Shown here piece after piece: positions 17,438 to 27,377 of a DNA stretch of 64,000 nucleotides. The stretch lies in NCBI RefSeq assembly GCF_003148665.1, contig NZ_QGGQ01000005.1, positions 1 to 64,000 of the forward strand, read 5' to 3'. Numbering within the stretch: position 1 is the stretch's first letter; each line of letters begins with the position of its first letter. The notes beneath the pieces are model-generated. The model was not told the origin of the DNA and made no database searches. It was given only the letters and a program-made list of their open reading frames with translations. The translations under genes and the position numbers were made by a program. This DNA is from Maribacter polysiphoniae. GTDB lineage: Bacteria; Bacteroidota; Bacteroidia; Flavobacteriales; Flavobacteriaceae.

Positions 17438-18469
17438 ATGAAAAAGCCTAAAAAAGAAGTTACCATATATGATATTGCCGAAAAACTGGGTCTAGCCACA
17501 TCAACAATTTCGAGGGCACTGAAAGATCACCATAGTATTGGCAAGAAAACTACCGAAAAAGTAAAAAAAGCTGCCGAGGAAATGGGGTTCCGTCCCAATA
17601 TCATGGCCGCTAGTTTGCGAAACAAAAAAACGAATACGATCGGTGTTCTGATCCCTAGGATCAATAGGCCATTTATGGCTTCATTGGTTAGTGGTATCGA
17701 AGGGACCTTACAGAAAAAAGGTTATAATGTGATCATCATCCAATCCAACGATTCTTATGGGAATGAGGTGGAGATGATGAAAGTCCTCTATAACAATAGG
17801 GTGAGTGGGGTTATTTGTTCGGTAGCCATGGAAACAAAGGAAAATGACCATTTTCAGCAGTTTATAGAGAAAGGTGTTCCGATAATTTTTGTGGATAGGA
17901 CGCCCAAGGATATTGCTTGTACCCATATCACCATTGATAATTATGCGGCGGGCTACCAGGCCACCGAACATCTTATAGAACAAGGGTGTAAACGCATCGC
18001 CCATTTTTCGGGATCGAAATTCAGAATGGTGTACAGTGAACGGGAAAGAGGGTATGTAGATGCCTTAAAGCATCACGGTTTAAAGGTTGATACCGATTTG
18101 ATAATACCCTTTAAAACCTTGAGTTACGAGGAAGCCGAAACGGTCACCAGTGACTTGCTAGACTCCAAAAATCCACCAGATGGTATTTTTGCCTCCAATG
18201 ATACCACCGCTGTGGCTGCGATCCAAGAGGCCAAGAAAAAAAATGTGAAAATCCCTGAAGATCTGGCGGTCATCGGATTTAACAACGACCCCATATCGAA
18301 AATCGTTGATCCCGCATTGTCAACGATAGACCACCCCGCTTTTAAAATGGGGGAAACGGCGGCAGAGAAAATCCTAAGTCAGTTACAAACCACGGTGAAC
18401 AACGATTTGAAGGAGTTCACGGTATTGAATACCGAATTGATCATACGGGAATCCTCAAAACGCAAATAA
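17438..18469 (+). CDS. LacI-family transcriptional regulator of the glycan locus
   Basis: I choose ATG at 17438; a TTG three codons upstream is possible. The 343-aa protein has an N-terminal LacI HTH (DIAEKLGLATSTISRAL, then HHSIGKKTTEKVKKAAEEMG) and a hinge helix (RPNIMAASLRNKKTNTIGVL). A periplasmic-binding-protein-like sensor domain follows (residues ~60-340; GVIC, VDRTPKDIACTHITIDN, DGIFASNDTTAVAAIQ, VIGFNNDPISKIVDPALSTI). Its ligand is likely a sugar or uronate released from the target glycan. It lies in the middle of the locus, divergent from the esterase-GH2 unit and convergent with DUF1593. The palindromes at 17190, 24294, 40876 and 41190 are its candidate operators. There is no hybrid two-component regulator or anti-sigma system in the locus. 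Confidence 0.9.
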   Translation: MKKPKKEVTIYDIAEKLGLATSTISRALKDHHSIGKKTTEKVKKAAEEMGFRPNIMAASLRNKKTNTIGVLIPRINRPFMASLVSGIEGTLQKKGYNVIIIQSNDSYGNEVEMMKVLYNNRVSGVICSVAMETKENDHFQQFIEKGVPIIFVDRTPKDIACTHITIDNYAAGYQATEHLIEQGCKRIAHFSGSKFRMVYSERERGYVDALKHHGLKVDTDLIIPFKTLSYEEAETVTSDLLDSKNPPDGIFASNDTTAVAAIQEAKKKNVKIPEDLAVIGFNNDPISKIVDPALSTIDHPAFKMGETAAEKILSQLQTTVNNDLKEFTVLNTELIIRESSKRK

Positions 18470-18496
18470 AACCACCTTATCTTTTTAAAAGACCTG

Positions 18497-19930
18497 TTAT
18501 TTAGGTACAATGGTCACAATGATCCTTTTGTATCGCGTAAGGGCCGGAGTGCCTTTATCGGTCAGTTTAAGGATAAAATGCGCGGTCTCTTTCTTGTCCA
18601 CTACAGGAGCTGTGATATACGCTCCATGCGCGTTTTCCGCCCCATTGATCTTTATTTCTTTCTTATAAGATCCAGCCTCGGGATAATTGAACCACAGAAA
18701 ACTGAGATTGTCCCCATCGGGATCGGTTGACTGACTGGCATCCAAACCAAAACCTTCGCCGGATTTTACGGTGATATGTTCGGGATGGCTTAGTACAGGT
18801 ACCGGTGCATGGTTGGCTTCGTTGTACGAACTTAGGCACCAATCCATACGTGCGGCAAAATCATTCTGGAAGTCCTCCCGCCAGCGGGCAAGGGTTATCT
18901 TGAAATCGTTGAATGTAACGGTATCCTTCTTTACGGCCCTACCGTATGCGCTGGGGATATATGGGGTATAGCGATCGTTGGCATTCGTCCATATTTCCCG
19001 GGTCTCCGGTGCAATTGGGACAATGGAGCCCCCTTTTTTTGTCTTTGAGAAATCGGGTTTATACAATTCGTATCGCCCTCCCCAAGCACCCCAATCCGGA
19101 TGTTCCGGACTGTTGAGCCCGTTCGGTATCAAGGATAGGAATGAAGGTGTGTCACCTTCAACACCCCATGAAACATCGGGATATTCAGCCCCTAGGGGGC
19201 CATGACCCTGTTGTATGTTCTCGGCTATCCAGGTGTTGGTGATTACGTCATTGTTCAAGCCTTTGAAGAAGCTATTGATGCCCGTCCATGTCGCGCTGGC
19301 ATAATGATCGCCCGGACTCACAACAAAGAAGAGATCGGGAAAATTGTCACGAATCCAAATACCACTGTCGTCCTGATCGGAAATGGTGTAAACCCTTAGT
19401 TTTGAGATCAGTTTTTTGGCTTGTTTTTTAGACTTTGTTTTTTGGATCTTGTAAAGCGATTGTGCTAGGGTGTTTACACCGCCCCAAGTCGATATCCATA
19501 GGGGGCGATCATCATCTTCCTCTAGGATTTTAATGATCCAATCAGACCCTTCTGAATCCTGACCTTTGCCAACGCCGAGCATGCCATATTTGGGTAAGCC
19601 ACTTTTTACCAGGGAAAGGAGTTCTTTCTCCGACGGAAATCCCGTTTCGTGTTTTTCAAGGTTGGGTTGTACTTTTCCGTAAGCGTGTATGACCTTTTCA
19701 ATGAATTGTGGGTCAACACTTGTTTTGTGCCAACAGGAGGTCGTGGCGACCATCCCTTTGATATCCATTTGGTTCGAATACAATAATAAGCGCACAAACG
19801 ATTGGGTGTCATCGGGGTCAGCCTCGATATCTGAAAGTATAATGACCCTGCTTTTCTGATGGGTCTGGGCTGTAAGCGATTGTAGACAGGACAATCCTAT
19901 GATTGTGGCAAAAACGAAAAGAATTCTCAT
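18497..19930 (-). CDS. DUF1593/Sde182-like exported protein (nucleoside-hydrolase-like fold)
   Basis: This 477-aa protein has a Sec signal (ILFVFATIIGLSCLQSLTA). Residues ~25-300 form a DUF1593 domain related to nucleoside hydrolases: the Asp cluster SDIEADPDDTQSF resembles the ribohydrolase metal site, and DRPLWISTWGGVNTLAQ and VYTISDQDDSGIWI are typical. The C-terminal ~100 residues are an Ig-like domain (FGLDASQSTDPDGDNLSFLW). Relatives include Sde182, described as cellulose-binding in Saccharophagus. The enzymatic role is not settled; N- or O-glycoside hydrolysis of a modified sugar is plausible. It is the third gene of the GH3-SASA-DUF1593 unit (gap 27 bp), convergent with lacI. Confidence 0.82.
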   Translation of the reverse strand: MRILFVFATIIGLSCLQSLTAQTHQKSRVIILSDIEADPDDTQSFVRLLLYSNQMDIKGMVATTSCWHKTSVDPQFIEKVIHAYGKVQPNLEKHETGFPSEKELLSLVKSGLPKYGMLGVGKGQDSEGSDWIIKILEEDDDRPLWISTWGGVNTLAQSLYKIQKTKSKKQAKKLISKLRVYTISDQDDSGIWIRDNFPDLFFVVSPGDHYASATWTGINSFFKGLNNDVITNTWIAENIQQGHGPLGAEYPDVSWGVEGDTPSFLSLIPNGLNSPEHPDWGAWGGRYELYKPDFSKTKKGGSIVPIAPETREIWTNANDRYTPYIPSAYGRAVKKDTVTFNDFKITLARWREDFQNDFAARMDWCLSSYNEANHAPVPVLSHPEHITVKSGEGFGLDASQSTDPDGDNLSFLWFNYPEAGSYKKEIKINGAENAHGAYITAPVVDKKETAHFILKLTDKGTPALTRYKRIIVTIVPK

Positions 19931-19957
19931 GATTTTGATATTGGTTTTACTATTTAC

Positions 19958-21919
19958 TTATTGTTCCTCAATGCGAAAAGGCGATGCCGGCAAACCTTCC
20001 TTGTTATATAAATTCGGATTGTCCGGATTGTCCGCCCAAGCATAACGTACGTACTTCGGTTTGGGAATGTCATCACTCCATACAACGACCTTATCCCCTT
20101 CTATTTTGGCCTTTGCCCAAATAAATTGCCTGTCTTCACCGGCGATGGCGAATTCACCCAAGGCTTCGTTGTCATTCGTGGTTAACCCACTGCCGGTATG
20201 ATCGAAGGAAATGATCACCTTGTTCCCTTTTATTTCATGTTCCCGGTACAAAGGACCCGAATATACAAGGTCTTCGTTATAGGCTAGTTTTAATCCGGCT
20301 AGCGCCATGCGCTCCCCGACATCCTTTTTATTGTCTGGGTGGATATCGTTCCATTCCCCTAAATCGATATTGACCGTCATGGCCGTGTTGGGAACCGAAA
20401 GCGCCTTGAATTGTGATTCCCTCAGCTCGGCCCAACCACTTTCACAAGGCAAGTACGATACCTCCATGAAATTGGGAAGCTGTGCATAGATAAAGGGTAG
20501 GTCAGGGGTATCGAAGGCCTGTCGCCAACTCCCTATCAAAGCGTGCATATACCCTGCGTATTTTTCGGGTTGTCCGGCATTACTTTCTCCCTGATACCAG
20601 AGAATGCCTTTTAGGGGGAATTGCGTAAAGGGGGCGACCATGGCATTGAATAGGGCAGTAGGTTCATTCTGTGGGTTTATTTTTCGAATAGCAGTGTCCT
20701 CGGATTTTTTTGAAGAGGTTGATCCTTGGGGTTTGAATACCTCCCCAACTTTATAATCCCAATACCCTTTGAGGTCGACCGTATCCTTGTCGGTGAAAAT
20801 ACAGTAGGGTTTTACGGTGACAAAACCACCTTTGTGATTATAGTTGGTAACCCGTATCACAAACGTATTTTTACCGGCTTTCAGAAGGTTTTCAGGAACG
20901 GTATAACGTCTTTGTGGATATTGATAGGTCGTTTTTCCGACCATTGTGCCATTAATGTACAGCTCATCCGCATCAACGATACGTCCCAGAAAAACACGTG
21001 CTTTTTTCCCTGCCATGGATGGGGGAATCTCGATTTCCCTGCGGTACCAGACCACGCCATTCAGGTCTTTGATGCCTTGGTCTTCCCAATATCCTGGAAT
21101 ATTGATTTTTCGCCAGTTTTTGGGTGTAAAGGTTAGGTCGTACCAAGTTTTTTTCCCGCTTAAGCCCTTATCCAAAGGGGTTGGGGATGATTCCTCATCC
21201 TGCTTTGGGAATGCTCTTTTTTGACGATTGACAAAGGCCGTATCCTTATTTTCCACAATTATTTTCTGGATATTGGGGTAGGACTTGAATCCCTCTTCAG
21301 CGATCCAGGCTTCAATGGGTGTGCCCCCGACACTGGCGTTGATCAACCCAATCGGGATATGGTATTTTTCATATATTTTTTTGGCAAAAAAGTAGGCAAC
21401 TGCCGAGAAAGGCCGTACTTCCTCACCAACGGCCTTTTGCCAATTCCCGCCTTCCAAATCATCCTGAACCCCCGATATACTGGTTGCCCTAGGTACTGCG
21501 TAATGCCGTATCCCTGGATAATTGGCCGTCTTTATTTCATCGGCATATCGCACATCATGGATATTCAATTGATGTACCATGTTCGATTGCCCAGAGCACA
21601 ACCAAACATCACCGATCAGGATGTCCTTGATTTCGATACGGTTCTTGCCGGAAACGATCATGGTATATGGGCCACCAGCCTTCATTTTGGGCAATTTCAA
21701 ATTCCATGTGCCATCATTCGTAGCCTTGGTCTTGTATTGCCGGTTGTTGAAATGAACGGTTACTTTTTCATTGGGACTGGCCCAACCCCATACAGGAATC
21801 TTTGTATCCCTTTGTAATACAACGCCGTCACTTATTAATTTAGGGAGTTTAACCTGGGCAATTAGCGTATGGGATAGTAAGAATGCCAATGCGACAATTA
21901 AAACCTGTAATCTGTTCAT
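19958..21919 (-). CDS. SASA-type carbohydrate esterase (sialate O-acetylesterase family), copy 2
   Basis: This 653-aa protein has signal QVLIVALAFLLSHTLIAQ. It has the same architecture as the copy at 15107-17056: an N-terminal beta domain (LPKLISDGVVLQRDTKIPVW), the Ser block VWLCSGQSNMVH, an inserted jelly roll (ADELYINGTMVGKTTYQYPQ), GILWYQGESNAGQPEKY, and the late His in NDIHPDNKKDVGERMA. The two copies are clearly paralogous but well diverged in the insert and substrate-facing loops, so different acetyl positions or substrates are likely. It is the middle gene of the GH3-SASA-DUF1593 operon, with only a 10-bp gap from GH3. Acetylxylan-type esterase is the contextual guess. Confidence 0.82.
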   Translation of the reverse strand: MNRLQVLIVALAFLLSHTLIAQVKLPKLISDGVVLQRDTKIPVWGWASPNEKVTVHFNNRQYKTKATNDGTWNLKLPKMKAGGPYTMIVSGKNRIEIKDILIGDVWLCSGQSNMVHQLNIHDVRYADEIKTANYPGIRHYAVPRATSISGVQDDLEGGNWQKAVGEEVRPFSAVAYFFAKKIYEKYHIPIGLINASVGGTPIEAWIAEEGFKSYPNIQKIIVENKDTAFVNRQKRAFPKQDEESSPTPLDKGLSGKKTWYDLTFTPKNWRKINIPGYWEDQGIKDLNGVVWYRREIEIPPSMAGKKARVFLGRIVDADELYINGTMVGKTTYQYPQRRYTVPENLLKAGKNTFVIRVTNYNHKGGFVTVKPYCIFTDKDTVDLKGYWDYKVGEVFKPQGSTSSKKSEDTAIRKINPQNEPTALFNAMVAPFTQFPLKGILWYQGESNAGQPEKYAGYMHALIGSWRQAFDTPDLPFIYAQLPNFMEVSYLPCESGWAELRESQFKALSVPNTAMTVNIDLGEWNDIHPDNKKDVGERMALAGLKLAYNEDLVYSGPLYREHEIKGNKVIISFDHTGSGLTTNDNEALGEFAIAGEDRQFIWAKAKIEGDKVVVWSDDIPKPKYVRYAWADNPDNPNLYNKEGLPASPFRIEEQ

Positions 21920-21929
21920 TGTACTATAA

Positions 21930-24200
21930 TTAGTTTATGGTAATTGTTGTTTTGTCCATTGTTGGGGCACCCAATTCAGAACTTCGTTTCATCGGACTTG
22001 AACCGCCGATGTATATGTTGAACTCACCCGATTCTATACTTCGCGAACCGTCATTGTGAACGATCTTGAAATCTTCCGGGGTCAATTCAAATGTCAGGTT
22101 CGTAGCGATACCGGGTGCCAATGTGATTCGCTTGGTACGTACAAGTTGAAAATTGGGAACGGCGACCGTTGCTTCCATATCCGATACGTATACCTGAACC
22201 ACTTCATCGGATGCTACGTTGCCTGAATTGGTAACCTTGACCTCGACAGTAAGGTTTTCTGTTTTGGCGATTGAAGGGGACGACGCTTTTATGCCATCAT
22301 AGTTGAATGTTGTATAGCTTAAGCCAAATCCGAACGGGTACATGGGATCCTCATCCATATATTTATACGTTCTTCCCTTCATGGAATAATCATCAAAAGC
22401 AGGTATCTGGTCCAAGGATTTAGGGAATGTAATAGGGAGTCTTCCTGAAGGGGATATCTTTCCGAAAAGAATATCCGCAACCGCCGTACCTCCCTCTTCA
22501 CCGGGGTACCAGGCAAATAGGACAGCATCGGACAAAGCCTCCACTTCTTGAAGGTTTATGGGACTTCCGCTTGTTATTACCGTTACGATCGGCTTTTTGT
22601 CCTCAGGATTTTTGTCCGCTCTTTCCCTTAATTCCCTTAAATATGCAATTTGGTTCTCTGGCAGGTCATAATCCAATCTATCTCCGGCGGTATTGGAATC
22701 CAAGGAATCCCCCTCTTCACCCTCGATTTGACTGGAGACTCCCAAGACCACTATGGTGACATCACTGTTCCCTGCATGTCCGGTAGCATAATTAATGGGG
22801 TTTATCGATGGTTTATTGAGCATGGCCCCCAGGCGATACTGCAATTGACTGGTCGGACGTATTGCGGCGCTGATACCTTCTAGGATGGTCACCATATTGG
22901 GGTTGACACCATAATAATTACCTAAAAGTATTTCCACACTGGCGGCATTGGGGCCTGTTACGAAATATTTTGAAAGATCGTTTCGTAAAGGCAGCACACC
23001 ATTATTTTTTAAAAGCACCATGCTTTTTTGGGCGACTTCCTTGGACAAGGCCCTATGGGCTTCGCTATTGACCACATCAAATGGGATGTTATCATAAGGA
23101 TTGCTTCCTTTGGGATCGAACAAGCCCAGTTTAAACCTTGTTTTCAATACGATGGCCAATTGCGCATCAATGTCCGCTTCGGTTATCAATCCTTCCTTAA
23201 CGGCATCACCCAAAGAGGAATAGGTACTTCCGCAGTTAAGGCTGATACCGCTTTTTATGGCCAAGGCGGCGGCTTCGGCGGGTGTTTTAACCCGGCCATG
23301 CCCCCCTTCGTTGGGTTGTTTGTATAAATCGACCAAAGCACCACAATCGGTAAGGACATGTCCTTTAAAATTCCATTCATTCCGTAAAACATCGGTAATG
23401 AGATAGTTGTTCGAACAACAAGGCTCACCGTTTGTACTGTTATAAGCGCACATGACTGCTTCAACATCCACATCGACCAATGCCTTAAAGGCTGGCAGAT
23501 ACGTTTCCCATAAATCCTTTGGACCCACTTCCGCATTGAATTGATGCCTCATTTTTTCCGGACCACTGTGTACGGCGAAATGTTTGGCACAGGCAGCGGT
23601 TTTTAAATAATCCGGGTTGTCACCCTGTAGCCCTTTTACAAAGGCTTGTCCTAAAATAGCCGTCAAATAGGGGTCTTCCCCGTATGTTTCTTGGCCGCGC
23701 CCCCATCTAGGGTCCCTAAAGATATTGATGTTAGGGGTCCAAAAGGTTAATCCATTATATTGTATGTTGTATCCTTTTTCGTTCGTGGCATTGTATATGG
23801 CCCTTGCTTCATCAGAAATGGCCGAAGACACCCTATAGGCCAAATCGGCATCAAAAGTGGCCCCTAGGCCAATGGCTTGTGGAAAGACCGTTGCGGCCGT
23901 AGAACGGCCCACACCATGAAGGGCTTCATTCCAATAGTCGTATGCGGGAATGTCCAAGCGTTTGATTTCCGGCGTGCCATTCATCATTTGGCCGATCTTT
24001 TCTTCAAGCGTTAATCTTGACAGTAAATCCTGTACCCGTTCATCCAAGGAAAGCGAAGTGTTACGAAAGGCCAGTGTGTCACTTTGTTGAACACCTAAGT
24101 TGGGGGTTGTTACCGAGGGATCGTTCTTTTTGTTCCCACAAGCGCCCATACCTAGAATGAGCAAGGCATAAAACACGGTTTTTACGATTCGTTTTTTCAT
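21930..24200 (-). CDS. GH3-family glycosidase, lipoprotein (probable beta-xylosidase)
   Basis: This 756-aa protein has a lipobox (LILGMGAC, Cys ~21). It is GH3 with two catalytic domains: an N-terminal barrel with NEALHGVGRSTAATVFPQAI, NINIFRDPRWGRGQET and CAKHFAVHSG, and nucleophile Asp ~285 in GHVLTDCGALVDLY. The alpha/beta sandwich holds SMVLLKNNGVLPL. A C-terminal fibronectin-III-like domain follows (VQVYVSDMEATV). The 'EALHG...ATVFPQ' pattern is that of the xylosidase/arabinofuranosidase branch rather than the glucosidase branch. It is first gene of a three-gene unit, divergent from GH67, with the candidate LacI operator 94 bp upstream. It would release xylose from oligosaccharides freed of glucuronate and acetyl groups. 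Confidence 0.88.
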   Translation of the reverse strand: MKKRIVKTVFYALLILGMGACGNKKNDPSVTTPNLGVQQSDTLAFRNTSLSLDERVQDLLSRLTLEEKIGQMMNGTPEIKRLDIPAYDYWNEALHGVGRSTAATVFPQAIGLGATFDADLAYRVSSAISDEARAIYNATNEKGYNIQYNGLTFWTPNINIFRDPRWGRGQETYGEDPYLTAILGQAFVKGLQGDNPDYLKTAACAKHFAVHSGPEKMRHQFNAEVGPKDLWETYLPAFKALVDVDVEAVMCAYNSTNGEPCCSNNYLITDVLRNEWNFKGHVLTDCGALVDLYKQPNEGGHGRVKTPAEAAALAIKSGISLNCGSTYSSLGDAVKEGLITEADIDAQLAIVLKTRFKLGLFDPKGSNPYDNIPFDVVNSEAHRALSKEVAQKSMVLLKNNGVLPLRNDLSKYFVTGPNAASVEILLGNYYGVNPNMVTILEGISAAIRPTSQLQYRLGAMLNKPSINPINYATGHAGNSDVTIVVLGVSSQIEGEEGDSLDSNTAGDRLDYDLPENQIAYLRELRERADKNPEDKKPIVTVITSGSPINLQEVEALSDAVLFAWYPGEEGGTAVADILFGKISPSGRLPITFPKSLDQIPAFDDYSMKGRTYKYMDEDPMYPFGFGLSYTTFNYDGIKASSPSIAKTENLTVEVKVTNSGNVASDEVVQVYVSDMEATVAVPNFQLVRTKRITLAPGIATNLTFELTPEDFKIVHNDGSRSIESGEFNIYIGGSSPMKRSSELGAPTMDKTTITIN

Positions 24201-24293
24201 AATTGTTGGTTGTTTTGGTTACGTTGTAATTAGCGTTTATAAAGTTAATTCACTCAAATATTTTTAATTTTAAATGGATTGTCATAGTTTTAC

Positions 24294-24305
24294 GCAACCG
24301 ATTGC
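24294..24305. promoter_or_regulatory. Candidate LacI-family operator (GCAACCGATTGC)
   Basis: This is the exact reverse complement of the element at 17190-17201, in the 223-bp intergenic region between the divergent GH3 and GH67 genes. One site here could control both the GH3 and the GH67 operons. I could not place a convincing -7 element at the spacing seen for susC. Confidence 0.65.
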
Positions 24306-24423
24306 AAATTATGTAATATTTCTTATTTCCACAATTATTATGGAAAATATTATGAAATAATCATTTATGATCTGAATTAGTTTAGAATTGGTAATAGGTG
24401 TAAAATTAGCTGAATTGAGTCTT

Positions 24424-26595
24424 ATGAAGAAATTAGATTTTAGAAAGTATTGTGTCGTATCGCTATTCCTACTTGTATCAGGCTTAAATACCTATGCCAA
24501 TGATGGTTATAAATTGTGGTTGCAGTATCGTCTGATAGGGGACGAGGCCTTGCGACAATCGTATCAATCGAATATACAGGAGGTGGTTCCGCTAGGGGAT
24601 TCCAAAACCATTGAAATCGCCTTGCATGAACTGCAGGTGGGGTTAAAGGGCATGTTGGGGCCAGGGTATTTGTCCGTCGACAGGGAATCTATAAAAAACA
24701 GTCTGGTTTTCGGACGAAAGGAAAATCTACCCCAAACGATCATCGGTTTCTTTGATAAGGGGTACCATCAAATAAACGAGGAAGGTTTTATCATTAGATC
24801 CATTACTGTAAAAGGGAAGAAACAGCTTGTGATCACGGGAAAAACCGATGTGGGCGTCTTATATGGGGTGCATCATTTTTTAAGGTTGTTACAGACAAAT
24901 CAAGCCATTGGGGAACTGAACATCGTGGAATCCCCAAAACTGAAGGTCAGGGTACTGAATCATTGGGATAATCTGGATCGAACCGTGGAAAGGGGGTATT
25001 CCGGTGGCTCCATTTGGGATTGGCACCGCTTACCCGATTATATCGACCAACGGTATATCGATTATGCACGGGCCAATGCATCCATAGGGATCAATGGAAC
25101 CGTTTTAACGAATGTGAATGCCAATGCACTCATTTTAACCCCACAGTATATAGAAAAAGTAAAGGCCTTGGCCGATGTGTTTCGGCCCTACGGCATCAGG
25201 GTGTACCTTACGGCCCGGTTTTCGGCCCCTATGGAGATTGGTGGACTGAAAACGGCGGACCCCTTGGATGCCGGGGTTATTTCCTGGTGGAAGGGGAAAG
25301 CAGCGCGTATTTATGCTGAAATTCCCGATTTTGGCGGATTTTTGGTAAAGGCAAATTCCGAAGGACAACCAGGACCCCAAAATTATGGGAGAAATCACGT
25401 TGATGGGGCCAATATGTTGGCCGATGCCGTAGCCCCCTTTGGAGGGATTATTATGTGGAGGGCCTTTGTATATGCCGAAAATTCATCGGATGATAGGGCC
25501 AAGGAAGCTTATTCCGAATTTGTCCCGTATGATGGTCAGTTTAAGGATAATGTGCTTGTGCAAGTAAAAAATGGTCCCATCGATTTCCAACCTCGGGAGC
25601 CTTTTCACCCCATGTTCGGGGCCATGCCCAAAACGCCTTTAATGATCGAGTTTCAAATCACACAGGAGTATTTAGGTTGTAGTACACATTCCGTGTTTCT
25701 TTCCACCCTGTTTGAGGAGGTGTTAGAATCGGATACGTACAGAAAAGGTAAAGGTTCTACGGTAGCCAAGGTTATTGATGGGTCACTATCTAATAAGAAA
25801 TTAACGGGAATGGCCGGAGTGAGCAATATCGGTACGGATAGAAACTGGACCGGGAATGTGTTTTTACAGGCCAATTGGTATAGCTTTGGCCGTTTGGCAT
25901 GGAACCCGTATATGAAATCCGCCGACATAGCGGACGAATGGATAAGAGCTACTTTTTCCAATGACAAGGCCTTTGTGCAGCCCGTAAAAGCCTTTATGCT
26001 GCAATCAAGGGAAGCCACGGTAAATTATATGACGCCATTGGGCTTACACCATATTATGGCGGCAGGGCACCATTATGGCCCGGGACCATGGGTCGATATT
26101 TTCGAGAGGGCGGAATGGAACTCGGTTTATTTTCATAAGGCCGACACTTTGGGTGTTGGATTTGATAGAAGTACTACAGGAAGCAATGCCGTAGGCCAAT
26201 ATGCCCCTGAAGTGGCCCGTATGTTCAATGATATCAATACCTGTCCGGAAGAATATTTATTGTGGTTCCACCATGTACCTTGGAATTATAGGTTAAAGAA
26301 CGGGCAATCGCTCTGGAATGGGATGGCATTAAAATACCAAGAGGGTGTTGATACGGTGGCGGCTATGGTCAAAACATGGAGTAGCCTAGAGGGTTATGTG
26401 GATTCCCAACGTTTTAACGAAATGAAAATGTTATTGGACATTCAATATAAAGAGGCAAAATGGTGGCGGGATTCCTGCTTGTTGTATTTTCAGCGATTTT
26501 CCAAAATGGAATTGCCTGAAGGGGTTGAAAAACCAACCCGGACATTGGAATATTTTCAATCCCTGGAGTTTCCTTTTGCACCAGGACATCACTAA
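24424..26595 (+). CDS. GH67 alpha-glucuronidase, exported
   Basis: ATG at 24424 gives a 723-aa precursor with a Sec signal (FRKYCVVSLFLLVSGLNTYA); the frame opens 12 codons earlier but without a signal at its start. GH67 removes (4-O-methyl)glucuronic acid from the non-reducing terminal xylose of short xylo-oligosaccharides. Catalytic positions fit the Cellvibrio enzyme by spacing: acid Glu ~313 in VKANSEGQPGPQNYG, Asp ~387 in NGPIDFQPREPFHP, Glu ~415 in EFQITQEYLG. GLHHIMAAGHHYGPGPWVD and WFHHVPWNY are also characteristic. It is first gene of GH67-SDR-uxuA-GH115, so the released uronate is processed by the next two genes. Confidence 0.92.
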   Translation: MKKLDFRKYCVVSLFLLVSGLNTYANDGYKLWLQYRLIGDEALRQSYQSNIQEVVPLGDSKTIEIALHELQVGLKGMLGPGYLSVDRESIKNSLVFGRKENLPQTIIGFFDKGYHQINEEGFIIRSITVKGKKQLVITGKTDVGVLYGVHHFLRLLQTNQAIGELNIVESPKLKVRVLNHWDNLDRTVERGYSGGSIWDWHRLPDYIDQRYIDYARANASIGINGTVLTNVNANALILTPQYIEKVKALADVFRPYGIRVYLTARFSAPMEIGGLKTADPLDAGVISWWKGKAARIYAEIPDFGGFLVKANSEGQPGPQNYGRNHVDGANMLADAVAPFGGIIMWRAFVYAENSSDDRAKEAYSEFVPYDGQFKDNVLVQVKNGPIDFQPREPFHPMFGAMPKTPLMIEFQITQEYLGCSTHSVFLSTLFEEVLESDTYRKGKGSTVAKVIDGSLSNKKLTGMAGVSNIGTDRNWTGNVFLQANWYSFGRLAWNPYMKSADIADEWIRATFSNDKAFVQPVKAFMLQSREATVNYMTPLGLHHIMAAGHHYGPGPWVDIFERAEWNSVYFHKADTLGVGFDRSTTGSNAVGQYAPEVARMFNDINTCPEEYLLWFHHVPWNYRLKNGQSLWNGMALKYQEGVDTVAAMVKTWSSLEGYVDSQRFNEMKMLLDIQYKEAKWWRDSCLLYFQRFSKMELPEGVEKPTRTLEYFQSLEFPFAPGHH

Positions 26596-26631
26596 AAAAT
26601 AAAGTTTACAATAGAATAATTTATAGAATAG

Positions 26632-27366
26632 ATGGGTAAAACAGCAATAGTCACCGGAGGAGGTTCTGGTTTAGGTTTTGCAACTGCAACAAAATTTTGC
26701 AAGAATGGTATTAAGACGTATATCGTTGGTATGAATGAGGAACAAACTAAGGAAGCTTGTATTGAACTTGGTAAGAACGCCGTTCCTGTAATTTTCGATT
26801 TGACACATCTGGAAGGTATTCCTGCGATGATCCAGGAAATAGCCAAGGATGGTGCCATAGACATATTGGTGAACAACGCGGGTATTAATATGAAGAAGGA
26901 ATTCATTGATGTAACCGATGAGGAGTTTTTTAAAATCATCCAATTGAATGTCCTAAGCATTTTTGCCGTAAGCAGGGAGGTGGTCAAAGTGATGAAGGAG
27001 CATGAAGGGGGATGTATCGTTAATATTAGCTCTATGGCTTCCCAGTACGGTATTCCAAAAGTAATCGCCTATACCGCAAGTAAGGGCGCCATTGAGGCAA
27101 TGACCAGGGCCATGGCCGTTGATTTGGCAAAATATGGTGTACGGGTGAATTGTGTGGCTCCTGGATTTATAAAAACCAAAATGTCAGAGAAGGCATTCAG
27201 TGATGAACCCCAAAGGAGGGATAAAGTACTGGATAGGACACCGATGGGCATTTTAGGGACCCCATGCGATATTGCGGATGCCGTCTATTTTTATGCCAAT
27301 AACGAATCAAAATTTGTTACCGGTACCATACTTCCCGTTGATGGGGGGAATAGTATCGGATTCTAA
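26632..27366 (+). CDS. SDR-family oxidoreductase, probable fructuronate (mannonate) reductase
   Basis: This 244-aa classical short-chain dehydrogenase has the cofactor motif VTGGGSGLGFA, the NNAG motif (LVNNAGINM), catalytic Ser (NISSMASQYG), and Tyr/Lys in AYTASKGAIEA. The C-terminal VTGTILPVDGG is typical. On sequence alone it could be any sugar or keto-acid SDR (KduD, gluconate 5-dehydrogenase type). Its position between alpha-glucuronidase and mannonate dehydratase, with a gap of 11 bp to uxuA, points to the D-fructuronate to D-mannonate step, replacing the unrelated UxuB. This role is inferred from context. It is cytoplasmic. There is no glucuronate isomerase (uxaC) in the window. Confidence 0.8.
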   Translation: MGKTAIVTGGGSGLGFATATKFCKNGIKTYIVGMNEEQTKEACIELGKNAVPVIFDLTHLEGIPAMIQEIAKDGAIDILVNNAGINMKKEFIDVTDEEFFKIIQLNVLSIFAVSREVVKVMKEHEGGCIVNISSMASQYGIPKVIAYTASKGAIEAMTRAMAVDLAKYGVRVNCVAPGFIKTKMSEKAFSDEPQRRDKVLDRTPMGILGTPCDIADAVYFYANNESKFVTGTILPVDGGNSIGF

Positions 27367-27377
27367 ATAGCGGAAAA

